NCBI GenBank assembly: GCA_001599755.1
Contig: BCHX01000008.1
Span: 2,046,001 to 2,110,000, forward strand
Origin: Gliomastix tumulicola
Taxonomy: Eukaryota > Ascomycota > Sordariomycetes > Hypocreales > Bionectriaceae
Length of the DNA stretch: 64,000 nucleotides
Direction: 5' to 3'
The translations under genes and the position numbers were made by a program. This document shows, one piece after another, positions 34,690 through 47,195 of this stretch; position 1 is the first letter of the stretch, and every line of letters begins with the position of its first letter. A model generated the notes under the pieces. The model saw nothing but the letters and a program-made list of their open reading frames with translations. It had not been told where the DNA came from and ran no database searches.

Positions 34690-35114
34690 TGAAAGGTGTT
34701 GCAACGTGTAGGTAGGAAGTTTCTCCCCCGACGAGAGGGAAGATGCTTGGCAGCGGCATCCTTAGGTTTGAGAAGCTACTGATCTTGAGTCAAGAAGATG
34801 ATAGATACGAAGTAAACTGATATAGGCCGTGCGGTAAGACTATGTTTAGTAGACAGATGTTGGTACATGCACAAGCGTAGCTGCCGCTCCTATTCGCGTA
34901 GCTTTTTTGCGGGCCATATTCATTGTTCTCAAGTAGGTTCCTGCGTCACCATCTTCTCACTTATCGAATCCAATGCCTTGATGTAGGTCGTACGACTTAC
35001 TCTTCGTTGTCTAACTTGTCAGAGACTTCTGGAAGGAACACTTGCAAGAAATACCGCACGTAGAGATTGAATTGAACCTTTGCAGACAAGCGAGATACAC
35101 TGCCAAGTAGATCC
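34690..35114. other. intergenic, no gene seen
   Basis: About 425 bp between the Myb-like start and the transporter stop, both on the minus strand. It should contain the transporter terminator and the Myb-like promoter; no structure is evident. Confidence 0.4.
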
Positions 35115-37062
35115 TCAAACCTCAGGGCGATCCTCCATGCTGAGCACATTGCCACCCTGGTCCACCTGGATCTTGGTCTTCCTTGTGCTTTCTTTCCTGG
35201 GGTTCTTGGCCTCGAAGATCGAAGACAGCTCCTCGAGCGTCTTACCAGCCGTCTCGACGGCGAAGAAGTAGATGAGGACAATCTCAACGGCGATCCAACC
35301 GCAGTATACAATGTCTAGCCACTTATTAGCTATTGCCCTTATTATCAGACGGGAATGGGAAGGAACTCACATAGCTTCCAGCCAATCTTGGCAATACCCT
35401 CGCTGATGCCGTACGTGTTGATGACCATGGCGATGTTGAGGAAGAGGAAGTTGAGACCAGAACCCTTGGCACGCGTCCTGTTCTCCAGACACTCGACCGA
35501 GTAGAGCGTCTGCAGCGGGGTGAAACCCCAGGCGAAGCAGATGCCGAAGAGATAGATGGCGACAATGACACCGTAGGCGAGGTCCTTGTTGTTGCTGGAC
35601 TGGGCGGAGAAGGCGGTGAGGAGGATGTAGCAGGCGAGGGAGCCGACGAGGGAGGCGAGCATCATGGGGCGGCGGCCGAGCTTGTCGAGCATCCAGGCGC
35701 CGACGATGGCGGCGATCATGGAGAAGATGGGGTTGATGGCGTTGAGGAGGAGCTGGGTGTTGGTGTTGTCGATGCCCGCGGTTGCAATCATTTGGGGCTG
35801 TTGCTCATCAGTATGTCGAACAGACATAGGAAAGAAGACTCTCTATATCACTTACCATGAAGTACGACACAACGTTGTTTCCGCTCCACTGCCCAAAGAA
35901 GGACATACCGATGACCATGGTCAGACGATACCGCGCAGCCCGCGTGTTGAACAGCTCCCGGTAGTCCCACCACGGGTTCTCGTTGCGGTACCGGTTGGCC
36001 TGCTCCCTGATCTCGCGGATCTGCAGCTGGACGATGGGCGAGTTGCGGTCGCCGTCGCCGTGGTACTTGGCCAGGACGTCGAGGGCCTCCTCCATGCGGT
36101 CCTGGGCGACGAGCCAGCGGGGGGTCTCGGGGAAGAAGAGGATGAGGCACATGGCGATGGAGGGGAGGAAGGCCTGGGTGACGGTCGGGGTGCGCCAGGC
36201 CCAGGAGTTCTTGAGGTTGAGGTTGGTGCCGTAGGTGGTCCAGCCGGCGCTGCAGGTGTTTAGTCAGTGACGGGTCTATTGACTGTGTGTGTTGTTTTCC
36301 AAGACTTACAGGATGTTACCGAGCCCTAAGCGTCTGATTAGCCACTGTATTGAGGGGAGAGTCGCGTAGAATGGAATGGATGGCCAGGCACTTACACCAC
36401 AGGTTGTTGTACATGCCGGCCATGAAGCCCCTGAAAGCCGGATGGGCCAGCTCGACGGTATACGCAGGAGCCGCAGCCGATGCAATGGAGGCGCCCATGC
36501 CCAGGACGAAGCGTCCTCCGATGAATTGGTCGAGCGAGTTGGCGGACGTCTGTATGGCAGTGCCGATGAGGACAATAAAGCAGCCGATGAAGATGCACCA
36601 GCGGCGGCCCCAGCCATCGGCGAGGAGACCGCAGAAGGGGAAGGCGGCGATCTGGCCAAGGTTGTACGTGATGAAGACGATGCCGGTGGTCGAGCCTGCG
36701 CCGTCGAGGCCGAAGGTCTCCTGGTAGGATTCCATGGCGTTGATGGCGCCCATGAGGGACGAGTCTTGCTTCCCCAGTCAGTACAGCTAGCATCAGGAGT
36801 TGTTCGCAAGGGATAACTAACCATAGCCGTTCATGGTAGAGACGAGGTAGCCGATGCCCATGATCCACCACAGCTTGAGCATGTTCTTGGAGACCATGCT
36901 GGGCTTCTGCTCCTCGACGGCGGCGGCGAGGGCAGCCGAGACGACCGAGACCTCCATCTCCCTTGTCTCGCCAACGGCGACGGGCTTCTCGTCGTCCATT
37001 GGGTCATGGGAGGCCCGTGGATGGGCGTAGTCGGACTTGTCGTCCGCGTTGGGAGTCGCCAT
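35115..37062 (-). CDS. MFS sugar transporter, lactose-permease-like (LAC12 type)
   Basis: Plasma-membrane proton symporter of the sugar porter family. Six exons: 37062-36822, 36764-36396, 36325-36310 (16 nt), 36249-35856, 35797-35371 and 35314-35115; 548 aa. Family marks: NGYDSSLMGAINAMESY after helix 1, LLADGWGRRWCIFIG, GGRFVLGMGASIASAAAPAY, ELAHPAFRGFMAGMYNNLWW, FFPETPRWLVAQDR, GMSFFGQWSGNNVVSYFM, MLDKLGRRPMMLASL and FFAVETAGKTLEELSSIFEA. Both loops with the G-R-R/K signatures and the PETPR signature are intact. NGYDSS, the absence of the hexose-specific QLS pattern and the divergent beta-galactosidase partner point to a galactoside/lactose permease; this substrate is an inference. Confidence 0.88.
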
Positions 37063-38541
37063 GGTGATGATCGTGGAGGAACGAGGAAGAACGTGATGGA
37101 TGGAAGGAAGGAAGCAATGGAGGAGAGAGGATGGGACAAGTACAACCGCTCTGATGGGGATGTCCGGCTTCTAGATGGTTGGGGTTGGGTTACATCTTAT
37201 ATAAGTCTATGCACGAGTGGCAGCAGGCTCTCCGAGTCAGGCAACTCGGTCGCCGCTCACGCATCGGGGCTCGCGGTGCAAGTCAAGGACTCGGTCTTGT
37301 TTAGTTCGTGTCATAGCGCTTTAGCATCACGGTTTTCCCTGTCCACAAGTTCCCCGACACTAGCAGGAAAATGGGGTGCATCGCCGTGGCCGCGGAATCG
37401 AGCGAGGATGCGGGGATTCTCCCTCTTCCCTTGCACTGACTGGAGTCGGGCCTGCATCCTTGGAACTGCCTTGACGTCCGGCAGGGCGGCTATTGGGGAT
37501 TGTCACCTGGCCCTCGGCGGTGAGAACTGCCGCGCCAATCATCAGCTACCGTGTCGGATGGTCGACCTCGGGGTTCTATCCCGCCGGGCAGTTTGGCACG
37601 GCACAGAGGCTCCAGGCCTTTCAGAGTGCCGTGCAGAGGAGGCCCCTCCCAGGCCTGGCTTCGGCTTTTTGATCGCATTTCCCCATTCTGGGCAGCCGAA
37701 GGGATGCTCGTTTTCCCCAAGTCCCCTAACTTCAAAGGGTGCAAAACCCTCCAGCCCCGCTCCAGGCGGTTCGACTCTGAGATGCGCTCGCTGAGTGCGT
37801 CCGTAGTTCGGCGTCGCCTCGTGCGAGAATATTACAACAAGTATTTCGGGAGCGTGCCGGTGCCAAGCCATCAAAGTAAAAAATCAAACGATCCGGAAAA
37901 CATCAGGTTGTCGGTCGAAAATCAGAGTTCAAAATAAGAACACCTGATGTCGATTCCCTGATGCCATCCCCAGACTCCACTTCTCCGCAACATTTTCCGC
38001 CTCCCCACACTCTCTATCTTTTGCCTGCAATTTCATTTTGGACTGTCCTGTCGGTCGACTTTTGCGAGGATGTGCTCACGTTCGGGCGTGTTCGGCCGAT
38101 GGGGATTCGTATTTTGAAGCCATCGTGAGATGCTAATGCCAATAGCCTGTGCAGCACAGACGGGCGAGAGGGCGAGACCGCAGTCACGAGTCGCTCTGGG
38201 GCGGTTTGGCTGCCTCCCCGCGGGTCGCGGATGACATAAATGCGGTCACCATCTGAGGAGCGAGGTTTCAGCGAGAGCAGTCACATCTTTTATGTCAACT
38301 GACACCCACGTTGTCAATCATGCTGTCATCCCCGCCATCACGTGTCGCCCGCATGCATCATGATCCATCATCCCCAGCGACTCGGTGGGACCTTCTGGCC
38401 TCGGGACCTTCTCTCCAACATCCCATCATTGCTGAGCCTCATCAGCGACTTTCTTCGACGGCATCCCGCGCCGAGACATGGTCCGTCTCGTCCTCGGATA
38501 CACCCGGAAACTACCACAGTCGACACCGCTCATCAGCCACC
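37063..38541. promoter_or_regulatory. divergent promoter region between permease and beta-galactosidase
   Basis: 1.48 kb separates the two start codons. No accepted gene lies inside; the ORFs at 37006-37794 (+) and 37551-37937 (+) have no motif. In yeasts the equivalent LAC12-LAC4 interval is shared and carries activator sites; I did not find a site here that I would assign. Confidence 0.5.
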
Positions 38542-41500
38542 ATGTCTCGAGATAACATGCCGGGCGAGCTGCCGGACTGGAATAACATCGATGTCATCCA
38601 CCGGGGCACTCTTCCCCCCCGCAGCCACTTCTTCGTCTATGAGAACGAGAAGGACGCTCTCAGCTTCGACACGACCCGCGCCAAGGCCCAGCGGCTCTCT
38701 GGCCGAGACTGGCGCTTCCATCTCTCTCCATCCCCTTTCGTCGGCCCCGTCGACTTCTATCGCCTAGACTTCGAGGCCGATCCCGGCAAGGAGAGCTATG
38801 ACTTCTCGCCTGTCGCCGTTCCCGGCATGTGGCAGCTGCAGGGCTTCGGCAAGGGCCCGCACTATACCAACGTGCCCTATCCTTGGCCCGTTGATCCTCC
38901 CAACGTTCCCTACCACGAGAACGAGTGCGGTCGGTACCTTACTGAGTTCATCCCAAAAGCTCAATTTCAGGGCCATCAGTTGCGCCTTCGATTTGAGGGT
39001 GTTGACTCGTCCTTCAGCGTCTGGGTCAACGGTGTTCAGGTTGGGTATTCTCAGGGTTCGAGGAATCCCAGCGAGTTCGATGTGACCTCCCTTGTCGCCT
39101 TCGACGAGCCCAACATCCTGGCCGTCGAGGTCTACCAGAGATGCGACGGCAGCTACTTGGAAGATCAGGATCAGTGGTGGCTCAGCGGCATCTTTAGAGA
39201 TGTCTATCTTCACGCCTTTCCCTTGACACACATTGAGGACTTCCACGTCGTCACAGACCTTGACGAGGACTACAAAGATGCAACGCTCAGAGTCAAGGTG
39301 GAACTCAACAACCCCGCCGATGTGCACCTACGGCTGTTCGACCCCAAGGGGAAGACCCTGTGGGATGTCAAGAAGGTCATGAAGAAGTCTGACTCTCTCA
39401 AAATCCCTGTATCACATCCTGCCAAGTGGACCGCCGAGACGCCCAACCTCTATAGCCTGACACTTGTCGTCCTCGACGGAGATGGCAGCACCGTGTCACA
39501 GAAGGTAGGCTTCCGCAAAGCTGAGCTCATCGAAGGAGTCTTCTCCGTCAACGGAAGTCCTGTCAAACTCCGGGGTGCAAATCGCCACGAGCACCATCCT
39601 GATCATGGTCGTGCCGTGCCGTACGACTTCATGCGTCACGACTTGCTTCGCATGAAGGCCTACGGGCTCAATGCCGTCCGTACATGCCACCAGATCAACG
39701 ACCCGCGCATGTATGACGTAGCCGACGAGATAGGTCTCTGGGTCCTTGACGAGGCCGACCTTGAGTGTCACGGCTTCAACCAGACGGGCGGCAACCCCTC
39801 AGGTTTTACGTCGGACAACCCAGCCTGGACGGAGCAATATGTTGACCGGGCGCGACAAATGGTTGCCCGAGACAAGAACCACGCCTGTGTCATTCTATGG
39901 TCGCTCGGGAATGAGGCCTTCTACGGTCGCAACCACCAGGCCATGTACGACCACATCAAAAGCGTTGACAAGACACGCCTTGTGCACTACGAGGGTGACC
40001 AGCGCGCACAGACCGCGGATATATACAGCAGGATGTACCCCAGCGTCGAGAGCATCGTGAACGACTTCGCCAAGGCTAGGGAGTGGACGAAGCCGCTGGT
40101 GCTCTGTGAGTTTCTGCATGCCATGGGCAACGGGCCTGGGAACTGCAGCGAGTACATCGAGGCGTTCTACAAGCACCCGCGTCTTATGGGCGGGTTCATC
40201 TGGGAGTGGAACAACCACGTATGTTATCCGACAGAGCTTTCGGCCCCCGTGCATCCCAGGATATTTGCTGACACACACGCAATAGGGCCTCCGGACGAAA
40301 TCCAAGGACGGCGAAGAATATATGGGCTACGGCGGGGACTTTGGCGACGTCCCCAATGACTACAACTTCATCATGGACGGCGTTGTCTTCTCCGACCACA
40401 CTCCAACCCCTGGGCTGATTGAGTATGCCAAGGCTATTGAGCCTGTGCAGACGCTCGCGTTCGATGGGAAGAACCTCACGCTCGTGAACCGATACGATTT
40501 CATCGGCCTTGAACATTTGACTTGTCTCTGGCGGGTCGAGACGCCGCTCGGCACCGCAGGGCAGGGCACATTTGATCTACCAAAGGGTGCGTATACGAAT
40601 ATGTTTGGCGCACATTCATTTGTGCTTGACAATTTCTTTTAACTAACCTCCTCCCAGGAATCAAGCCACACTCAGAGGCTATTATATCAATCGACGACCT
40701 CCCTGACTTGCAGAGCCTTAAAGAACTGAGACCCCACGACGAGTCCTATCTCATTCTCTACTTTGTGAGCATCATTCCGCCACTATCGGATTTCGCACCT
40801 CCAGTCGCCACGGGCCAATTCCAACTCACCAAGCCCCAATCTCTGCCCTCCATCCGAACCCTCCAGCCCGCTTCTCCGGCGCCATATGTCAAAAGTACCC
40901 CGTCGACTCTTGAGATACGCTCCTCGTCCGGCTTCACGAGCTGGACATTCTCCACGGCGCTGGGCGCCCTCACCAGCTGGCGGCACAACGACGGGCCCAA
41001 CTTCCTCACGGAGTCTCCTACGCTGGGCTTCTACAGAGCCCTCACGGACAACGACAGGGGTGGCCATGGCAGAGAATGGAATGACCGCCGTCTTCATCAG
41101 GCGTCGAATCACAACCGAGGGACAACCTGGAAGGAGACCGAGACGGGCGCGGTGGTCACCGTGACGGGACGGTTTGCACCGCCTGTCCTGGCCTGGGGTG
41201 TGGACACCACGATCATCTACACATTCTCAGGCGATCAGCTGCACATCCGTGTCAAGGCCTCGCCCGACCCGAAGAGCATCCGCCTGCCGGGCACCTTCGC
41301 CCGCATCGGGCTGACGCTCGGTCTCAAGGATGTCGGCGATGTCTCGTGGTGGGGTCGGGGCCCCGGCGAATCGTACCGCGACAGCAAGCACGCGCAGCTC
41401 TTTGGCCTGTACACGAAGACGGTCGACGAGCTGTGGACCGACTACGAGTTCCCGCAGGACGGCGGCAACAGGACCGACGTCCGCACCGTCGTCTTCAAGA

Positions 41501-41775
41501 ACGGCGTGGGCAAGGCGCTGCTGCGCGCGAGGTTCGGCGACCTCGAGGGGGCCAGCTTCTCGGCGTCGCACTACAGCACCAGGGACATTGACGAGGCCAC
41601 CCATCCGTACGAGCTGCGCAAGAAGAAGAGGGAGGATACGGTGGTGAGGCTGGACTGGGCGCATCATGGGCTGGGGACTGGATCCTGCGGCCCGTGGACT
41701 CGCTCCGAGTATCAGCTGCGGTCCTCGCAGCACTTTGACTATGAGGTCTTGCTTGATCCGGCTATTCACTGGTAG
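38542..41775 (+). CDS. glycoside hydrolase family 2 beta-galactosidase (LacZ/LAC4 type)
   Basis: Hydrolyses lactose and other beta-galactosides; cytosolic, no signal peptide. Exons 38542-40218, 40286-40586 and 40658-41775 give 1031 aa, matching LAC4/LacZ length. Order: jelly-roll sugar-binding domain (VPGMWQLQGFGKGPHYTNV, FEGVDSSFSVWVNG, EDQDQWWLSGIFRDVYL), immunoglobulin-like domain, TIM barrel (GANRHEHHPDHGRAV, AVRTCHQIND), acid/base Glu458 in WSLGNEA, nucleophile Glu523 in LCEFLHAMGNGPG, FIWEWNNH, and the C-terminal beta-gal small-chain domain (YRALTDNDRGGHGREWN, WWGRGPGESYRDSKHA). Start at 38542 has CACCATGTC and aligns with the family start; the frame is open 77 codons upstream with other ATGs (for example 38320), which would add a Ser/His-rich extension. 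The permease partner implies intracellular lactose use. Confidence 0.93.
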
Positions 41776-42073
41776 ACGAAAGAAAGTAACAGAGATATAA
41801 TACACGTATCAATCTCCTCCTCGTCAGCTCAACGGCCTTGACGCTGTGACGGGAGCTTCTCCGCCCCACGTGATGGCTATCTATTTCGCACCAGCTGCTT
41901 ATTGCTTATACCCGCCGCTCCTCGGACGACAGGGGGATTCCGTGAGTGCGGAACAACGCCCATCCTCAGCTGGCTGGCTGGCATTTCCCCAAATCTCACC
42001 ACTTCGCTTGGTGATTTCTTCCCATGTCCCACGTAGTTTTCTACATAACGGACGTCCATCGAGCCAAGCAGCC

Positions 42074-44623
42074 ATGTCGTCTGCAGAGCGGCACGCCAGT
42101 GTTGAGCCGTACTGCGTTCTGTGCCGCGAGCCCCTCGTCGCTCTGCCGGGCCGTGCGTGGACGTTCCTCTTTGGTGGGCGCTCGCCCGAGGCGAACTGGC
42201 GGCTTCACGTTCTTGGCTGTATGTGCGCATCTGATCTACCGTCTCCCTCCTCCCATGTCTGAATGAATGGCAGAAGTTGGTTGGAAAGCGAGCCGCATAA
42301 GTAGGGTATTTCAGTCGGATGCTAACGCACAACCACAAAAATCGCCCAGTCTACCGCATCCCGAGCTCACACAGCAGCAGTAGTAGTAAGGAAGTCCGCG
42401 TGCACGCATTCAACGTCAACGTCGACGAGCTCCAATGGTCCGCGAACCACGAGTCCATGGTGCGCCTGCGGAGCATCCCGGGCGTGGACGTCTGCTCCAG
42501 GCCGACAGGCTGCATCCAGTGCCATCGTCAGCCGGAGAGCTCAGTCTCCCTGGTCCACATTGGCTGTTTCTTGCTGGCACACCAGAGGTTCAAGGCCGAC
42601 ACGATGAGGATGCTGCACTTCATCGCGTGCAGGGTGTATCCGCTCATACCGCGGGGGCTGACCTTCCTGCCGGGCGGCGCGAGATATCTCCAGGGGAGTC
42701 CGGTGCTGTCGGGGGATAATGTGGCTCTTCAGGCTGATACGAAGCTGGGGCGGCTTCTGTCCCTGATTCACGGGCGGCTGCCGGTTGAATTGCAGCGGAT
42801 GATTCTGGATGACCTGCCTGATCTCTTCCGCACGCTCGCCTTTGCCTCGAGGACACTGGACTGGGCCGTATCGTCCCTTGCCACGGACGTTCCGAAGCCA
42901 GTGTTGACGACGGTTGAGGGAAGGCCCTTTGCCGATATTGCTGCGTCCGTGGAATGGATTGGGGCCAATGAGACTGAGGTCCTTGACGAGACCTGCCTCG
43001 CGGAGATCAGAGACGGCAGCCCTGAGGGTCGTTATTATCACACCCGTATCCGCGTATGGCCTGATATCACCGGGATTCAGGTCTCCTTTGGGACGTACGG
43101 GGTCACTGCTCTCCGGGTCCTCTATGCCGACCGCCCGGCGTCGGCGTGGCTGGGCACGCCGCGCTCGTGGTTCGTTAGCTACCGCTGCCACAGCCTGGCC
43201 CAGATTGAGACGCTCTCTGATGTGAGTCTTCGAGTCAACAGCATTGCATCAGTCCTTATGCTCATAGACCTACAGGATCTCAAGTTTCTGCGCATAGGCG
43301 TCAGGGGCGATGGTTCCCAGTCCACTACCACCACCACCACCCAGTCAATGGAACGGAAGCCCCCGTCATATCTCTGGAATAATGCCGAGGCGTCCAACTT
43401 CCTCCGGGGCCGAATCCGCTCGATCCTTGACGAACAACGGGACCCGTGCTTCCCCGTGTTTCCACAGCCAGACCTCCGCCTGGCGTACTATTTGTCATTT
43501 GAAGGACCCCGCGGCGGCCGGGGTCTGCGAAGTCTGACGATGAGTGTCAACATCGGCGGTGTCCACTCCATCATGGTCGACGGCGACATAACGCGGCGTC
43601 TCGGATCGTCTCCCGGGTCGTCCGTCCTGGTGACGCACTTCCTGCAGGAGGACGAGTTCATCACCTCCGTCCGTGCTCTCACGTGGAAAGTAGACGACGT
43701 GCTAGCCAAGGAGGCGGGCATGCTGGTAAGGCGGTCGTCCCCCAGGACATTCATTCATGCACTTTTACCAGGAACTAGTTATCAACTGACGAGGCGCGCG
43801 CGCTCCAGCTTCTAACCTCGCACAACAAACGAGTGCTCTATTTCGGCGCATACCCGTCCCTACGCTCCGACGAGAGAAACGTGTCCACGTACGCACTCCC
43901 GGACGCCGTCAAGATCGTCGGCCTCTTCTGCGAGCCATCCTGGCACATTCCCATCTGCTCCCTCGGCGTCGTCGCAGAGCCACAAACACCATCATCATCG
44001 TCATCAAACGCTTGGTTCTCTAGCCACACTGACCCGGTCCCCGTCCCGGACGCCGGCCCCGAGCTCACGGACTTTGCGAGTCACTGGGTCGACGACTGCT
44101 ACCTGAGCAAGGCGCGGCTGCGCGGGGCCCGGACCCTGTCGCTGCAGAGGAGGAAGCACCGCTGCATGGGTCTCCTGATCGAGTACGAGGATGAGGACGG
44201 CGGCCGCCGCGCGGACGAGGTCCTGGGCCAGTGGGATCCGGCGGCGGCGGCGGCGGACGAGGAGGCTACGTCGGTGCTCTACGATAGGCGGCGCGATGGG
44301 CCGTTGCGGGCGGTCTACTTCCTGTACAAGGGGTTTGGCAATCCGAACGACTGCGTGGAGGACGTGCGTCTCGAGGCGCCGGAGGGGGACGATGACTCGA
44401 GGGCGGCGGCCTACTTTGAATGGACGCGGTTGGACGAGGTATGTCGACGACACCCACGTCCGTTTACTTCACCTGCTTTCACACACGACCGACTGACTGA
44501 CTGACCCCCTTACAGGAGCTCGCCTGGTGGTTCACACCTGAATACGACAATGTGTGTGCATGGGAAGGCACCAGCGTCTTACTAGAGCACGGATCAGAAT
44601 TCTCCTCTACGGAGGTTGCCTAG
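42074..44623 (+). CDS. F-box-like cysteine-containing paralogue A
   Basis: First of three related genes. Exons 42074-42218, 42350-43221, 43276-43725, 43809-44438 and 44516-44623 encode 734 aa. Features: N-terminal VEPYCVLCRE; a second Cys group (VCSRPTGCIQC) followed by LVHIGCF and MRMLHFIACRVYPLI; an F-box-like helix LPVELQRMILDDLPDLFRTL; VLDETCLAEI; a stretch VSFGTYGVTALRVLYADRP; VTHFLQEDEFITSVRAL; LLTSHNKRVLYFG; LIEYEDEDGG with VLGQWDP; and a C-terminal ELAWWFTPEYDNV. Cys spacing suggests zinc binding. The second half is beta-rich. Only this copy has an intron inside LGF-YRIP. Family name uncertain: it resembles fungal proteins annotated as F-box/DUF7600, which I cannot check. Convergent with paralogue B, 98 bp between stops. 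Confidence 0.75.
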
Positions 44624-44721
44624 GAACCGCAGAACAGCAGCCATCTCGACCTCGTAGAAGACATCCAGCAGCACAAAACCTGACACTCTTTTCTCTCGAC
44701 CAAGCAAGCCCCAGCCAGCGT

Positions 44722-47195
44722 CTAGATCGCCGCCACCGAATGTGTCTCCTCGGATTCAGCGAGACCCAGCGGCTCGCTCCGGGCCCCCCAATACTGTATA
44801 TGATCATACACATACGTGAAGCACCAGGCGAGGTTCTGCAAAACAATTTTTTTTTTTAGCAAATCCTCTCCCAATAAAATATGCCACAGTTAGAGGAGAG
44901 GAGAGGGGGGGGGGGGGAAGAAAGAAAGAACAAAACTCACCACGCCGTCAAGCCGGTCCCACGAAAAGTAAGCCATGTCCCGCGCTCCCCGCGCTCTCCG
45001 CGGTATCTGGAGGCGGACGTCCGAGACTGACCGGATATGCAGGTGCGGCGGCTTGAAGAGAATGAAGTGGAGGTGTCGCAGCAGGCCGTGCACCTTTCTG
45101 TCGTAAACGAGCTCGACGTGCTCGCATCCCGGATCCCACTGGCCGAGCGTGGCGGTCTCGCCGTTGGTGTAGTCGATGCGCAGTCCCGACACGTGGACAG
45201 CCAGGAGCTTTTGCTTCGTGATGGTTCGGATGTTGGTCATGCGCGCCTTGGTGACGAATGCCGAGTCGGGCCACGTGCGCAGGAATCCCGAGTGCGTGTC
45301 GAGGTCGAGACGCGGGGTGAAGGTATCATCGCTGCTGGCCGCTGGCGCTGACGCTGGCGCTGCCGCCGTGGACGGAGATGGGACTGTGGACGGAGATGGA
45401 GATGGAGATGGCTCCGTAGCCACGCCGATGGACCGCGGCGACAGCTGGTAAGCGGGATCGGTGAACAGGCCGACGACTCTCTGGGCCTCGGGAAGCGCGA
45501 AGCGAACCTGGCTCGCTCGGTTTCTGTCGTGTGGTCCGAAATAGAGTGACCGGTTTTGCGATGTCAGAAACTTCCCACCTGGGTCAGCCCAACCACACGC
45601 CCGGTGCCTCGCAGAGGGAAAAAAAAAGGGCAATTTGGAAAGGGGGAGGAGGTCGGTCTTACCAGTAGATACGGTCCAGCCAGATCCCACGACCTATCAG
45701 GCTTGCGACTATTAATCAGACGAAGCGAGGTGATAAACTCGTCCTTCCTCAAGAAATGCGTGATCCAAACGCCGGCCCGCCCTACGCGGCGAGACCCCAA
45801 CACTTGCCTCTCGTCCCCGCCTACCATCAGGAGCATGCCCCTCGCATGGAGCCAGACGGTCAAGCTTCTCGGCCCGCTGCCGTCGTAGAGCCGCTCGAGG
45901 GAGATATAGTGTGCGAGGCGGAGCTCGGGGGAAGCGGCAAGAGGTCGGGTTATCTTTTCGTGTGCGTCGACGAAGGAGTACTGTCTATGGCTGGCGCCGG
46001 CGCCCTGAGAGCAGTCCCAGAGGAACGGTGCTAGGTTTTGCCCGGGGGGTAGAGGGCCGGCATGGTCGGTGCCCCAGGAGACGACTCGCAGCAGCTTGAA
46101 TCCCTAGCTGGAATGTAAGCATCAAAACCACCCAACAAGAAAGGATCATTGATATATATGGCTTTGGGGAGGATGTTGACTGACATCAGAGATGACTTGG
46201 ATCTGGTCCCAGTCATCGCAGGGGCACGTTGTAAACCATCGATCCGGAACCCCCAGCCACGCTGACGTCGAGCCGTCGAGGTACAGCACCCTCAGAGCAA
46301 CAACTCCGTAGGTCCCATACGAGGCCTCAACCCCAAAGATCTCTTTTTTCAAGACTTGGATGCTGCATGTCCCGGTGCCTTGATCAGTGGAGGAGCCGCC
46401 GCCGCCGCCGGGGCCAATCCAGGCGAGGCAAGTCTCGTCGAGTACGCGAGTCAGGCCGGCGTCGATTTGCCTGACCACAGAGCATCCGGCGAAAGGCTTG
46501 ATGGAAGGACGCACGTCGGGTAGTTGGCCGATGGCTGTGACCGGTGACGACGCCCAGTCAATCGCTCTGGAGGCGTTTCCGAGGCACTGAAACAGCTTTG
46601 GCTGCTCGTCGAGCGTCATATCCTGCAGCTCCGAGGGTAGCTTCCGATGAACCACGGAGAGAATTCGACCCAGGTCAGTGTCCTCGTGAATAGCCGCACT
46701 TGGGACATCCTGCAAGGGCCTGAGCTGGCGGTCTTGGTCGTTGAGGAGTGCGAGCTCCCGTGCCAGGAGAGGGTGAGTCCTCCGTGCGATGAGATGGAGC
46801 ATCTTGATCGCGCGAGGCCCGAATGCTTGGCTGGCTAGTTTAAAGCAGTCGACATGGACGAGGCTGACCGAGTACTCTGGGTCGCGTCGGCACTCTGGGC
46901 ATCCGCGCATGTCCTCGCACAAGGTGATGTCCTCCATGGAGGGCCAGCGCTCGTCATCCGCGTCGACGCGAAACGCGCGAAGGCGCACTTCATCGCCGTC
47001 GTTCTCATCACTGCTGCTGCTGATGCTGCTATTGTTGTCAGGGCCGGGAACACGGACGAATCCGAGGGCGTCAAGCCGCCAGCTCTCTATGCCTGACTTT
47101 CGACGAATGCCGGCTATCATCCCAGACCAGGGATGTAGAAGCGTGTCTCGGCACAGGACGCAATAGGGCTCGATGCTGAAGTGCGGCGCTGCCAT
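44722..47195 (-). CDS. F-box-like cysteine-containing paralogue B
   Basis: Exons 47195-46185, 46103-45663, 45570-44941 and 44835-44722 encode 731 aa. It matches A and C through the whole length: FSIEPYCVLCRDTLL, CEDMRGCPECRRDPEYSVSL, KMLHLIARRTHPLL, LPSELQDMTLDEQPKLFQCL, VLDETCLAWI, ASYGTYGVVALRVLYLDGS, RLAHYISLERLY, WITHFLRKDEFITSLRLI, FLTSQNRSLYFG, LRIDYTNGETATLGQWDP, VELVYDRKVHGLLRHLHFI and NLAWCFTYVYDH. The GGGGG loop after AWIGP and the Ser/Pro-rich low-complexity insert after GVATEPSP are specific to this copy. The intron-2 acceptor is AAG rather than CAG, because using the nearby CAG would bring in a stop. Start at 47195 parallels paralogue C; an upstream in-frame ATG (47285) would add poly-Ser. 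Confidence 0.75.

Noticed and set aside
37551..37937. 128-codon ORF in the permease/beta-galactosidase intergenic region
   Set aside because: No domain, no exon extension, and it lies in the expected shared promoter.
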